A stretch of 64,000 bases of DNA from Chloracidobacterium thermophilum B (GTDB lineage Bacteria; Acidobacteriota; Blastocatellia; Chloracidobacteriales; Chloracidobacteriaceae): positions 789,501 through 853,500 of the forward strand of contig NC_016024.1 in the NCBI RefSeq assembly GCF_000226295.1. Reading direction: 5' to 3'. Each line of letters begins with the position of its first letter. Within the stretch, counting starts at the first letter, position 1. The position numbers and the translations under genes were made by a program. Positions 36,308 through 44,896 of the stretch are shown piece after piece. Under the pieces are notes generated by a model. It was not told the origin of the DNA. It did not search any database and worked only from the letters and a program-made list of their open reading frames with translations.

Positions 36308-37324
36308 ACCCGCCAGGTGGGCGATGCGCTCCCGGAGCCGTTCGAGCGGGAATTGCCCAACACCCTTGCCCGTCTCAATGGATTCCCGGACAGCCGCCAG
36401 CAGGGCGCGGTTGATGGGCGTCGGAACACCATACCGTTCCCCAAGCCGCACAATCTCGCCATTGAGGTATTCGACTTCGGTTTCGGGACGGCGAAAGTGC
36501 AAATCCTGCCACATGGACGGATAGCCGCGCTGTTCCGGCGGTACGTCGGCAAACTCGGCCTGACGCGCGGCAAAGGCTTCGACCTGCGCGCGAATATCGA
36601 AACGACCGGTCACATCAGCCGGGGAAATGCCGGCCGCAGCCAGCACACGCAGCCCTTCTTCCATAACGGCGCGCATCATGGACAGCATCTCCGGCGTCGC
36701 AAAGGCTTTCTGCCAGTAGCAGTCCGTGACGGCCAGCAGCGCGTTGTTGAGGTTCCCGATGAGCTTGCCCCACTTGACGGCCATGGCGTCGGGATGCTCG
36801 CGGGTGGGCAGCCCGGCGGCCGTAAAGTCTGCCGCCACCTGGGCCGTCAGGGCATCCGTCCCTTTTGGAAAACGTCCGACGGCGAGAAAGTCCATGATGG
36901 TCAGCACGACGCGGCCGGGTTCCGGCAGGACGGCGTTGAACAGCACCAGGACGGGATACACCTGCGTGACGTATTCGGCGACAATGGCTTCGTTGGCAAT
37001 GCCGTTTTGCAGGCACAACACCGGTGTTGTGGGCGGAACCTGCCGGGCGATGTCGGCCATGGCAGCGGCGGTCTGGGTTGCCTTGACGCCAAGGAGAATG
37101 GCATCGCCTTCTCCCGGTGCAGCTTCAGCGAGATGGGAAACGGCCGGGATGTCGAGCGTCAGGGTTTCCGTTGGCGTTTCCAGGCGCAGCCTCCGCGCCC
37201 GGATGGCTTCCACGTGGGCTGGACGGCCGACCAGACAGGCGGCATATCCGGCGCGGTGGAGCAGCCCGCCGACAACGCTGCCGACGGCTCCGGCCCCATA
37301 GACAATGTACCGTCGAATCGTCAT
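36275..37324 (-). CDS. Ketopantoate reductase-family protein (PanE/ApbA)
   Basis: A 349-residue protein with the NADPH motif VYGAGAVGSVVGG at the N-terminus, LLGVKATQT, LQNGIANE and the catalytic AVKWGKLIGNLNNALLAV (Lys and Asn). The family reduces 2-dehydropantoate, but members with other substrates are common. Its ATG overlaps the crtYd stop (ATGA), so it is the third gene of a tightly coupled carotenoid-cyclase operon, which leaves its role open. A panC gene lies about 5 kb away. Confidence 0.87.
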   Translation of the reverse strand: MTIRRYIVYGAGAVGSVVGGLLHRAGYAACLVGRPAHVEAIRARRLRLETPTETLTLDIPAVSHLAEAAPGEGDAILLGVKATQTAAAMADIARQVPPTTPVLCLQNGIANEAIVAEYVTQVYPVLVLFNAVLPEPGRVVLTIMDFLAVGRFPKGTDALTAQVAADFTAAGLPTREHPDAMAVKWGKLIGNLNNALLAVTDCYWQKAFATPEMLSMMRAVMEEGLRVLAAAGISPADVTGRFDIRAQVEAFAARQAEFADVPPEQRGYPSMWQDLHFRRPETEVEYLNGEIVRLGERYGVPTPINRALLAAVRESIETGKGVGQFPLERLRERIAHLAGSPASFDVGRA

Positions 37325-37632
37325 GCACGTAGTTCTTCGGGCAGAAACAGCACGAGGCTCTGCGACACGAGCAGGCTGGTCAGAAAAAAGAAAATAACTT
37401 CTTCCAGCGGCACGACGCCCACGTGGATGCCCAGAATCTGATTGGCGTCAAACAGCCAGATGCCTTCGGCAATGGCCAGCGCATCGGCTACGACGAAGTA
37501 CAGCCCAATGGCCACGACCGGCAAAAACACCGCCCGCGCATTGCGCACCAGGATGCGCCAGCCAATCGCCCACTGGAGGATGACCACCGGCAGCATCCAG
37601 CCGAGCAGATGGAACAGGTAGTTGGTTTTCAT
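37321..37632 (-). CDS. crtYd: Lycopene/carotenoid cyclase subunit CrtYd
   Basis: A 103-residue membrane protein with three hydrophobic helices and the PLEEVIFFFLTSLLVSQ motif shared by the CrtYc/CrtYd/CarR-type cyclases. Such cyclases close ionone rings on carotenoid ends and are heterodimers of two small subunits. The true start is 37632 (MKTNYLFHLLGW), which overlaps the crtYc stop in an ATGA arrangement. The downstream panE-like ATG overlaps its stop likewise. Confidence 0.9.
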   Translation of the reverse strand: MKTNYLFHLLGWMLPVVILQWAIGWRILVRNARAVFLPVVAIGLYFVVADALAIAEGIWLFDANQILGIHVGVVPLEEVIFFFLTSLLVSQSLVLFLPEELRA

Positions 37633-37955
37633 GCGGCTTTCCCCGTGGCGGTTGAGCTGGAGCGCGGACGCAGCAGCGCCACCGTCAACAGCCCGACGCT
37701 GATGGTTTGCAGCAGGAAAAAGCCATATTCCTCGATGGGCAGCCGCCAGATGCGAAACAGAATCTTGTCTTCCGGGAAGTCCCATATCCCCAGTTTGACG
37801 GCATGGTTGTCCCACGGGGTGGTGAAGACAAAGACAATGACACAGACAAGACCAAGCCAGCGGGCATGGACACGGGAAAACCTGCCCCGCGCCAGCCAGG
37901 CCGTCACCAGCAGCAGGGGAAGGCTGAAGTAAAGGTGAAACTGCAAGTACGTCAT
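37629..37955 (-). CDS. crtYc: Lycopene/carotenoid cyclase subunit CrtYc
   Basis: A 108-residue membrane protein with three hydrophobic segments, beginning MTYLQFHLYFSLPLLLV, and the motif RLPIEEYGFFLLQT (PxEE) that pairs with the PLEE motif of CrtYd. The FTTPWDNHAVKLGIWDFPEDKI stretch is also typical of CrtYc. It heads an ATGA-coupled operon. Two separate subunits are arranged as in Gram-positive and archaeal systems. Confidence 0.92.
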   Translation of the reverse strand: MTYLQFHLYFSLPLLLVTAWLARGRFSRVHARWLGLVCVIVFVFTTPWDNHAVKLGIWDFPEDKILFRIWRLPIEEYGFFLLQTISVGLLTVALLRPRSSSTATGKAA

Positions 37956-38035
37956 GAAAGCCAGCGTTGTGTTGTGAATCGGGGGCGATGACAGCTTATC
38001 GAAGTGACAGGCCAGGCAAAAGTCTATGTGTTTTT

Positions 38036-38725
38036 TTACGTCGGACACGCAGACATTCCCAACCAAGGTGCGGGCGGGCGGGTGAGCGTCCAGTGGCGGT
38101 CGCTGGTCTGGGCAAGGGTGACGCCGGTCAGTCCGGCCGCCTGAGCCGCGGCTGCAATTTCATCGAGCGTCAGCGCTGCCCCCAGCGAATCGCGGAAAAG
38201 CTTTTGCTGCCGGGGTGATTCGTTCCCGGCGTACTGCCTCACCAGAGCGTCGGCAGCTTCCGGGGTGTCCGGCCGCAGGAGGTCCCGGATGAGCAGCGCT
38301 GCCCCCGGTTTGGCCACCCGCGCCATTTCACGCAGGACCGTGACTGGCTCCGGGATGTGGTGCACGATGCTGTTGGAAATCACGGCGTCGAAGGTCGCCG
38401 CCGGAAAGGGCAGGTTTTTGGCGTCAGCCAGATGCAGGCTGATGCGGGCTTCGAGCCGGGCTGCCCGGAGATGGGCCGCCGCCAGTTTGAGCATTTCCGC
38501 CGACAGGTCCACGGCGGCAATCCCCACATCCGGCAGGCGTTCGGCAATGAGAATGGGAATGCGCGCCGTACCTGTGCCCACGTCCAGCACATAGCCAGCC
38601 CGAATGCCAAGCGCCACGACGGCATCCGCAAACGCCGTATTGACTTCGGTGAAGTCCATGGCGTCGTAGTCCTGGGCTTCTTCCGCTGTGTCCATGACTT
38701 CGGGTTCAAGAATCCGCTCCATCAT
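38036..38725 (-). CDS. Class I SAM-dependent methyltransferase
   Basis: About a 229-residue methyltransferase with the SAM-binding block VLDVGTGTARIPI, acidic loop AAVDLSAEM, LHLADAKNLPFP and ISNSIVHHIPEPVTVLREMARV. The pattern is that of the UbiE/COQ5-like small-molecule class; the substrate is not assignable. The start is one of GTG 38728, ATG 38725 or ATG 38722; AGG lies just upstream. It lies 80 bp upstream of crtYc on the same strand, so a link with carotenoid or quinone metabolism is possible. Confidence 0.85.
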   Translation of the reverse strand: MMERILEPEVMDTAEEAQDYDAMDFTEVNTAFADAVVALGIRAGYVLDVGTGTARIPILIAERLPDVGIAAVDLSAEMLKLAAAHLRAARLEARISLHLADAKNLPFPAATFDAVISNSIVHHIPEPVTVLREMARVAKPGAALLIRDLLRPDTPEAADALVRQYAGNESPRQQKLFRDSLGAALTLDEIAAAAQAAGLTGVTLAQTSDRHWTLTRPPAPWLGMSACPT

Positions 38726-38782
38726 CACCTGTTTCGTGGTTGGTTTGCTGCCACAAGGTTGGTCAATGGCGATGTTGTTTCG

Positions 38783-40858
38783 TCAGGCCAACTGCGCGCG
38801 CAGGGCATCGGGCGTTGTAACCGGGGCCTGGCAGGTAAAGTTCTGGCAGACGTAAGCCGTGGGTTGGCCGTTGTGCATCGTCCGCTGCGCCACCAGCGGA
38901 ACATACTGCGCGTGGTCGCCATCTTCCGGGTTCAGCAGGGCCACGACGCGGTGCGGACGGAAGGCTTCCTCGACAACCCGGCGAAGCTCGCGCGTCTCCG
39001 CTGCGTCCGGCGGCCCGACGATGACGATTTCCCGGACACTGGCCAGATAGAAGTCGAGCGCCCCCAGCAGTTGCCCGAATCCAGAGGGCATCTTGGCCAT
39101 GGAACTGGACAGTGTTTGCAGGATGTGTTCGGCCCGCTCGCGGTAGCGTTGCTCGCCGGTCAACAGCGCCAGGCGCAGCAGAACCTCCACCGCCACCGAA
39201 TTGCCCGACGGCGTAGCATTGTCGAAGACATCCTTGACGCGCGTGATGAGCTGTTCGTGCCGGTCGCCGGTAAAGAAAAAGCCCCCGCCCTGCGGATCGT
39301 CGAATTGCGCCAGCATGGCCTCAGTCAGTTCGCGCGCCGCACAGAAGTATTTGACGTTTCCGGTGGCTTCATACAGCGCCAGAAGCCCCTCGGCATAGCA
39401 GGCGTAGTCTTCCTGGTAGCCCGGAAACTTGTTTTGTCCGTCCTTGTGTGACCGGTACAGGATGCCGTCCACATACATCGTGCCCAGAACAAACGCGGCA
39501 TTGCGTTCTGCTACGGCACGGTAATCATCCCGTTCCAGAACGGCTGCCGCCCGCGCAAAGCTGTAGAGCATCAGTCCATTCCACGCTGCCAGACATTTTT
39601 CATCGCGCGCCGGTTTGACCCGCTGTTCACGGGCTTCAAACAGGATGCGCTTCGCGCGCGCCAGCACATGTTCCAAGTGTTCCGGTGTCACTTCCTTGAG
39701 ACGGGCAACGGTTTCGAGCGGCAGGGGCGTGCTGAGCACGGTTTTGCCGGTTCCCTCGAAATTGCCTTCTTCGGTGACATCAAAGTACCGGCGCACCAGG
39801 TCAGCATCGGCTTCATCGAGCAGGGTATTGATTTCCTCCGGCGTCCAGACGAAAAACCGGCCTTCTTCACCTTCGCTGTCGGCATCCTGAGTGGCGTAAA
39901 AGCCGCCCGTTGGCGCGGTCATTTCACGCACCACGTAGTCGAGTGTTTCTTCGACGATCTGGCGGTAGCGTGGTTTTCCGGTTGCCTGCCAGGCTTCGAG
40001 GTACGTCCGTGCCAGCAGGGCGTTGTCGTACAGCATTTTCTCAAAGTGCGGGACAAGCCACTGGTCGTCCGTCGAGTAGCGATGAAAGCCGCCGCCCAGG
40101 TGGTCATACATCCCGCCGCTGGCCATCTTGTCGAGGGAGAGTTCGACCATTTCGAGCGCGTGGAGTTCGCCCGTCAGTCGCCAGTAACGGAGCAGGAAGG
40201 AGAGCAGCATCGAGTTGGGAAACTTGGGCGCGCCACCGAAGCCGCCGTGAACGTGGTCAAAGCGCGTGGACAGGCGGCGGTAAGCGTCTGTGAGAATTTC
40301 CGGTGACAGTGTCCGTGCGCCGTCCAGCGGTTCGTGTATCCGTCGGAGTTCGGCTGTGATTTCAGCGATGCTCTGCCGCACGTCCTGGCGGCGCTGGCGG
40401 TAGGCGTCAGCCACTGAGCGGAGAATACGCGGAAAGCCCGGCATCCGCCCGCGGTCTTCGGGCGGGAAGTAGGTTCCGCCGTAGAACGGTTCGCCGTCCG
40501 GCGTCAGAAATACCGTCAGCGGCCAGCCGCCCCGCCCGGTCATAAGCTGGACGGCGTTCATATAGAGCGTATCCAGGTCGGGGCGTTCTTCGCGGTCCAC
40601 CTTGATGTTGACAAACAGCTCGTTCATCAGGGCCGCAATGGACGGATTTTCAAAGCACTCGTGCTCCATGACGTGGCACCAGTGGCAGGCCGAATAGCCG
40701 ATGCTCAACAGGATGGGCTTGTCTTCAGCTTTGGCCCGGGCCAGGGCTTCCGGCCCCCACGGATACCAATCCACCGGGTTGTGGGCATGCTGCAAAAGAT
40801 ACGGACTCGTTTCGCTGATGAGCCGATTGACAAACTGCGGACTGGGTTGTGCCGACAT
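38783..40858 (-). CDS. DUF255/YyaL thioredoxin-domain protein
   Basis: A 691-residue protein of the family related to mammalian SPATA20. The N-terminal thioredoxin-like domain begins [21 protein letters not shown] and holds CHWC ([17 protein letters not shown]), [11 protein letters not shown] and [13 protein letters not shown]. The large C-terminal part is an (alpha/alpha)6-like barrel with repeated helix pairs. Function unknown. The start at 40858 is clear from the family N-terminus. Upstream, 138 bp separate it from the IS607 copy, with no recognisable feature beyond its own promoter area. Confidence 0.92.
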   Translation of the reverse strand: MSAQPSPQFVNRLISETSPYLLQHAHNPVDWYPWGPEALARAKAEDKPILLSIGYSACHWCHVMEHECFENPSIAALMNELFVNIKVDREERPDLDTLYMNAVQLMTGRGGWPLTVFLTPDGEPFYGGTYFPPEDRGRMPGFPRILRSVADAYRQRRQDVRQSIAEITAELRRIHEPLDGARTLSPEILTDAYRRLSTRFDHVHGGFGGAPKFPNSMLLSFLLRYWRLTGELHALEMVELSLDKMASGGMYDHLGGGFHRYSTDDQWLVPHFEKMLYDNALLARTYLEAWQATGKPRYRQIVEETLDYVVREMTAPTGGFYATQDADSEGEEGRFFVWTPEEINTLLDEADADLVRRYFDVTEEGNFEGTGKTVLSTPLPLETVARLKEVTPEHLEHVLARAKRILFEAREQRVKPARDEKCLAAWNGLMLYSFARAAAVLERDDYRAVAERNAAFVLGTMYVDGILYRSHKDGQNKFPGYQEDYACYAEGLLALYEATGNVKYFCAARELTEAMLAQFDDPQGGGFFFTGDRHEQLITRVKDVFDNATPSGNSVAVEVLLRLALLTGEQRYRERAEHILQTLSSSMAKMPSGFGQLLGALDFYLASVREIVIVGPPDAAETRELRRVVEEAFRPHRVVALLNPEDGDHAQYVPLVAQRTMHNGQPTAYVCQNFTCQAPVTTPDALRAQLA

Positions 40859-41013
40859 GATGACGGGATGATTCCTTTGCTGATAATCGTCGCCAATACA
40901 CCAAGCTAAGCTTTCTTCTGTCGGGCGTTCAATGGCTGTACCAGAACGGACGCTTGGGAAGCCGCGCCGGCAGACGCTGACCGACGGGCAGCCGGCCGGA
41001 GCCGGACTCTAGT

Positions 41014-41042
41014 TTGCCGTATAGTACGCGATAGTGTATAAT
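41014..41042 (+). promoter_or_regulatory. tnpA promoter, possibly giving leaderless mRNA (copy 1)
   Basis: TTGCCG (41014-41019), exact 17-bp spacer, perfect TATAAT (41037-41042). The expected start of transcription is about 41049, at the A of the native tnpA ATG (41050), so the message would be leaderless. The same arrangement is in copy 2. Confidence 0.65.
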
Positions 41043-41711
41043 AATGCTCATGGAAAGCACTATAAGCACAGGCAAGGCGGCAAAACTCCTTGGTGTCCCG
41101 GTCAAGACGTTGCAGCGTTGGGGACGTTGCAGCGTTGGGAACGCGAAGGAAGGCTGATTCCGGTGGCCCGAACGGACAGCAACCGCCGCCTCTACACTGA
41201 GACGCAGGTCCGTGAGTTCATCGGTTTGCGGCAGGCCAACCATGCGCCAACAAAGCTTGTCGCCTACTGTCGGGTATCGAGTGCGGCGCAGAAGCCGGAC
41301 CTGGCGAATCAGCGCAAAGTGCTGGAAGAGTTCGTGGTGGCGAAGGGATTGGCGGGGGTCGGGTTTATCGAGGAAGTGGGCGGCGGGCTGAACTTCAGGC
41401 GCAAGCGGTTTCTGGCCCTTATGGACGAGAGCGGGCGACGGGAAGTCAGGATGCTGATCCTCGCTCACCGGGACCGCCTCACCCGTTTCGGCTTTGAGTG
41501 GTTCGAACATTACGCCCAAACCCATGGCTGCGAAGTGCTGGTACTCAACCAGGAACGGCTGTCTCCCGAACAGGAAATGGTGCAAGACTTAATGACCATC
41601 GTGCACTGTTTTTCGTCTCGGCTATACGGTTTGAGGAACTATCGAAAGAAGTTGGATGAAGCGCTGAAACAGGATGTGAATGACGTCAAAAAGGCCCAAC
41701 AATGCAACTAA
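41034..41711 (+). CDS. tnpA: IS607-type serine transposase TnpA, N-terminus frameshifted (copy 1)
   Basis: Serine-recombinase transposase. The native ATG at 41050 encodes MESTISTGKAAKLLGVPVKT, the start of a MerR-like DNA-binding helix-turn-helix, but a 17-bp tandem duplication at 41106-41139 shifts the frame and stops it after about 36 codons. The downstream frame is open from GTG 41034 and contains LQRWEREGRLIPVARTDSNRRLYTE and the intact recombinase domain (AYCRVSS with nucleophile Ser, AHRDRLTRFGFEWFE). Deleting one 17-bp unit restores a normal IS607 TnpA. It is therefore probably inactive, unless frameshifting or a variant N-terminus works. Confidence 0.85.
   Translation: MYNNAHGKHYKHRQGGKTPWCPGQDVAALGTLQRWEREGRLIPVARTDSNRRLYTETQVREFIGLRQANHAPTKLVAYCRVSSAAQKPDLANQRKVLEEFVVAKGLAGVGFIEEVGGGLNFRRKRFLALMDESGRREVRMLILAHRDRLTRFGFEWFEHYAQTHGCEVLVLNQERLSPEQEMVQDLMTIVHCFSSRLYGLRNYRKKLDEALKQDVNDVKKAQQCN
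41106..41139 (+). repeat. 17-bp tandem duplication disrupting tnpA (copy 1)
   Basis: Two exact copies of GACGTTGCAGCGTTGGG at 41106-41122 and 41123-41139. The length is not a multiple of three, so the frame changes. The single-copy reading is KTLQRWEREGRL. Confidence 0.95.
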
Positions 41712-43042
41712 CCCACAAGATCGCTCTTTGTCCGACTCCTGAGCAAGTGGACTACTTCAAGCGCGCCTGCGGCACGGCGCGGCGTGTTTGGAACTGGGCG
41801 CTCAATGAGTGGAACAGGCAATACGCAGCAGGCGGCAGGCCAAACGCCATGGCGCTCAAAAAACAGTTCAACGCCATCAAGTACACCGACCCGCAGTGGC
41901 TCGATGAGAACGGTCGGCCTTGGTTGCGAGACATTCACCGGGATGCCCACGCCCAGCCGTTTGCCCATCTCGCCAAAGCCTGGGAAAGATTCTTCACCGA
42001 CCTCAAGGCTGGCAAAGAGGCACACGCACCGCGCTTCAAGAAAAAGGGGCGCTGCCGCGACAGCTTTTACGTAGCCAACGACAAGTTCCGTCTGGTCGGT
42101 AAGACGATCCGCCTACCCAAGATCGGCGAAGTCGCCATGACCGAGGAACTGCGATTCAAAGGAAAGATACTGGGCGCAACGGTTTCTCGCACCGCGGATC
42201 GTTGGTTTGTGGCCATACAGGTCGAGGTGCCTGATGCGCAATTTTATCGGCGTCGCACGTCGCACGAGGTCAACGGCGTCGACCTGGGCATCAAGGCTGC
42301 CGCAACGATCTCCAGCGGTGAAGTCATCGAGGCGCCAAAGCCGCTCAAAGCAGCGCTGCGCCGTCTGGAAATCCGTAGCCGACGTCTCAGCCGCAAGCTG
42401 GAAGCCGCCAAGCAGACAGCAGGATTTGAACGCCATGCCCGCCTGCCCAAAGGAACGCGCCTGCCGGTATCGAACAACCGGCAGAAGTCCGCTGCGATAT
42501 TGGCAAGGCTCTATGCCCGCGTTGCCAATATCCGAGCGGATTTCACCCACAAGCTCACGACTCGACTCTGCCGCGAAAACCAAGCGTTAGTGATCGAGGA
42601 TTTAAACGCCAAAGGGATGCTGCAGAACGAGAAACTCGCCCGCGCCATCTCTGACGTGGGTTTTGGGATGTTGCGCTCGCAGTTGGAATACAAGGCCCGG
42701 CGCTACGGTACTCGTCTTACCATCGCTGATCGCTGGTATCCAGGCAGCCGACTGTGCTCCATCTGTGGCTGGAAGAACGAGGCGCTGACATTGAGAGATC
42801 GAACATGGGTGTGTGCTCAATGTGGTGCGCACCATGACCGTGACCTCAATGCGGCGCTGAACCTGAAACGGCTGGCAACCGAAACTGCCCTACCCGTGGC
42901 GAGTCCGTCCAGCAATGGCGGCGCTGCGGCGGGGACCGTCCCCGCCGTAGTCGGGAAAGTCACGCCTGTCAGATACGACGGTGGTCAACAGGACACGTCG
43001 GGGCAGGAAGAGAACCGTGCGCACTTTTGCGCACATTCTTGA
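41702..43042 (+). CDS. tnpB: TnpB RNA-guided nuclease of IS607 (copy 1)
   Basis: A 446-residue TnpB. The N-terminal domain begins MQLTHKIALCPTPEQVDYFKRACG. RuvC-like residues are GVDLGIKAA (Asp), VIEDLNAKGM (Glu) and DRDLNAALN (Asp), with a zinc finger CSICGWK...CAQCG between. All are intact, so nuclease activity is expected. The last ~45 residues are low-complexity and coincide with the presumed omega-RNA region. It starts within the tnpA end. TnpB nucleases cut DNA matching the flank carried by their RNA next to a short motif, aiding retention of the element. Confidence 0.93.
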   Translation: MQLTHKIALCPTPEQVDYFKRACGTARRVWNWALNEWNRQYAAGGRPNAMALKKQFNAIKYTDPQWLDENGRPWLRDIHRDAHAQPFAHLAKAWERFFTDLKAGKEAHAPRFKKKGRCRDSFYVANDKFRLVGKTIRLPKIGEVAMTEELRFKGKILGATVSRTADRWFVAIQVEVPDAQFYRRRTSHEVNGVDLGIKAAATISSGEVIEAPKPLKAALRRLEIRSRRLSRKLEAAKQTAGFERHARLPKGTRLPVSNNRQKSAAILARLYARVANIRADFTHKLTTRLCRENQALVIEDLNAKGMLQNEKLARAISDVGFGMLRSQLEYKARRYGTRLTIADRWYPGSRLCSICGWKNEALTLRDRTWVCAQCGAHHDRDLNAALNLKRLATETALPVASPSSNGGAAAGTVPAVVGKVTPVRYDGGQQDTSGQEENRAHFCAHS

Positions 43043-43048
43043 TAGCAG
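42900..43048 (+). ncRNA. Predicted omega-RNA scaffold at IS607 right end (copy 1)
   Basis: The 3' end of tnpB and the right end of the element contain two stable hairpins: CGGCGGGGA/TCCCCGCCG (42927-42947, 3-nt loop) and GTGCGCA/TGCGCAC (43017-43034, 4-nt loop). TnpB guides are made from this end and continue into the flank, so the guide here would begin TTCGTCCATCC. Boundaries are approximate and no transcript is shown. Confidence 0.4.
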
Positions 43049-43118
43049 TTCGTCCATCCAGAAGACCAACTGACCGGCGAAGGCGGTGCCGACCGGCCGT
43101 GGCACTGAGGCCGGGAGA

Positions 43119-44738
43119 TCAGGCCGGGGACGGCGGAGAGGTTTCGCCCCCGGAAGCCAGGGGGGGACCTGAAGGCAGGGCCGGTGGCGGCGGTTTGAAA
43201 TACGTCCGGTAGGCCAGACGGGCAACGTTCCAGATTTTTTCCCATCCGATGCGGACTTCCTCGCCGCGCAGCAGCTTGCCGAGCACCTGGTCGCGGACGT
43301 GGGCCGTGGCGCGCTTGAGCAGAAATTCCTTGGCGTGAGGGCGTGCGACCTCGAAAAGGCGAAAGTTGGGGTCGAGACTCTGTCCCATGCCTTCGAGCGT
43401 CATCAACGCCCGTACCACGAAGGTAAAACTGCCGGGAATGCGGAAGGGATAGGCGTAGAGCGTACTCGAAACGGTCGCATTGAGTTCGGAAAAGGTCAGT
43501 TGGGACAGTTTTTTGCCTTTGTACTGCGCCAGAATGCCCTGGGCTGCTTCCTGGAAGGCAACCGGGTCGTAGCCGGGTTGCAGAAAGCCCAGTGCAATGG
43601 CATCGCCGACCAGGCCCATCAAATCGCGGTCAGTGATGTGAAAGAAGGCGTCGAGCAGGCCCATCCGCATCTCATCCGTGATGCGTCCGACCATGCCAAA
43701 GTCGAAGAATGCCAGCCGCCCGTCGGCCATGATGCGCAGGTTGCCCGGATGCGGATCAGCGTGAAAGAAGCCATCTTCGAGCAACTGCTTGAGATACGTG
43801 CGCACGAGCAGGGTCATCTTCTGCATCGGGTCAAAGCCGGCCGCCCGCAGCCGTTCGGCGTCGGTCGGTTTGACACCGGCAATGTATTCCATCGTGATGA
43901 CGTGGCGGCTCGACAACTCCGGGTAGATGCGGGGGAGATAGACTTCCTGCTGCCAGTTGGCAAAGTTGCGCCGGAACTGGGCGGCGTTTTCCATTTCGCG
44001 CTCGTAGTCCATTTCTTCGCCGAGCATGGTCTCAAACTCGGCGACGATGCCGCTCCAGTCGGCGCCTTTGACGCCGGCCAGCCAGGTTGGTCGGCGTTCC
44101 AGGTAGGCAGCCACAACGCGCAGAATCTGGAAATCGAGCCGGACGATGTCCGCCAGGTTGGGGCGCTGAATCTTGACCACAACCTCCGTGCCATCCGGCA
44201 GTTGGGCGCGGTGTACCTGCCCCAGGCTGGCGGCCGCCAGTGGACGCGGCTCGATGCGCCGAAACAGGGCCTGGGGCGGCTGTCCAAGCTCTTCCGTAAT
44301 CCGCTGCCAGGCGATCTCGGTTGGAAAAGGCGGTACTTCGTCCTGAAGAACGGTCAGCGCCTGGGCGTAGGTCAACGGGAGCAGGTCGGTGCGCGTGGAA
44401 AGCATCTGGCCGATCTTGATAAAGGTCGGCCCCAACGCGATGAAGGCCGCGCACAGGCGTTCGGCCTGACCGGCGTGAAAGGCAGCTTCCGTGGCCTGGG
44501 CGGGCGTGGAACGGTGCAGCAGACGCCGGAGTCCACGTTTCCACCAGACAGCAGGCGTTTCTCCGGTTGCGGTGAGGGAGCGGATAACGTAGGGCAGCAG
44601 GAGCCACAGACCCAACCGCAGGATGCGCAGCAACCGCCGCCGGGCACGCCAGTCGAGCTGGCGCAGGGCCGCCCAGAAAAAGCGGACAGTGCTCCAGAGC
44701 GATTCCCGTTCAGGCGAGGTGTCGGTTGGCTGGGACAT
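43119..44738 (-). CDS. ABC1/UbiB/AarF-family atypical kinase
   Basis: A 539-residue member of the UbiB (ADCK) family, atypical protein-kinase-like ATPases needed for isoprenoid-quinone metabolism. Signatures are the KxGQ motif (FIKIGQMLSTRTDLLP), the Ala-rich loop AAASLGQVHRA, VVVKIQRPN, ITMEYIAG, HADPHPGNL and FFDFGMVG. The N-terminus has hydrophobic stretches; the C-terminus ends in a Pro-rich tail. It lies between IS607 copy 1 and the redoxin gene. A role in quinone lipid handling is the usual expectation but not shown here. Confidence 0.92.
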   Translation of the reverse strand: MSQPTDTSPERESLWSTVRFFWAALRQLDWRARRRLLRILRLGLWLLLPYVIRSLTATGETPAVWWKRGLRRLLHRSTPAQATEAAFHAGQAERLCAAFIALGPTFIKIGQMLSTRTDLLPLTYAQALTVLQDEVPPFPTEIAWQRITEELGQPPQALFRRIEPRPLAAASLGQVHRAQLPDGTEVVVKIQRPNLADIVRLDFQILRVVAAYLERRPTWLAGVKGADWSGIVAEFETMLGEEMDYEREMENAAQFRRNFANWQQEVYLPRIYPELSSRHVITMEYIAGVKPTDAERLRAAGFDPMQKMTLLVRTYLKQLLEDGFFHADPHPGNLRIMADGRLAFFDFGMVGRITDEMRMGLLDAFFHITDRDLMGLVGDAIALGFLQPGYDPVAFQEAAQGILAQYKGKKLSQLTFSELNATVSSTLYAYPFRIPGSFTFVVRALMTLEGMGQSLDPNFRLFEVARPHAKEFLLKRATAHVRDQVLGKLLRGEEVRIGWEKIWNVARLAYRTYFKPPPPALPSGPPLASGGETSPPSPA

Positions 44739-44896
44739 CAGTCGTCGGCATCCATCAGAGCAAGCCGGTTCATCTGGGCAGCAGGGACGGCAGCCCCGTG
44801 CATCCGTGCAACCTATGCGGCTTGACTGTGGCGAGCGAAGGCAGATGCGTCAAGTTTTCTCCACGCCAGACCGGGAGCCGGGCGCTGCTGCATAGG

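Larger units (their letters stand above)
40997..43048 (+). mobile_element. IS607-family element, copy 1 (tnpA-tnpB)
   Basis: The segment shared with copy 2 runs from 40997 to 43048 (2052 bp, no length difference). It contains a serine-transposase gene and a TnpB gene overlapping by 10 bp. There are no terminal inverted repeats or target duplications, as expected for IS607. True ends lie within a base or two of these limits, because left flanks share CGG. Left flank GCCGGC, right flank TTCGTCC. It lies between the DUF255 and UbiB-like genes. Confidence 0.93.

Noticed and set aside
41050-41160. Programmed ribosomal frameshifting to restore TnpA
   Set aside because: No slippery heptamer or downstream structure is evident at the duplication, and deletion of one 17-bp unit explains the sequence more simply; kept only as a possibility in the findings.
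40930-43110. A short gene ([14 protein letters not shown]...) interrupted by IS607 copy 1
   Set aside because: The frame across the junction depends on the exact insertion point, which is ambiguous by one or two bases, and the reconstructed peptide is not recognisable.
43299-44825. A 508-codon plus-strand frame opposite the UbiB-like kinase
   Set aside because: The minus strand carries all ABC1/UbiB motifs; the plus frame has none.
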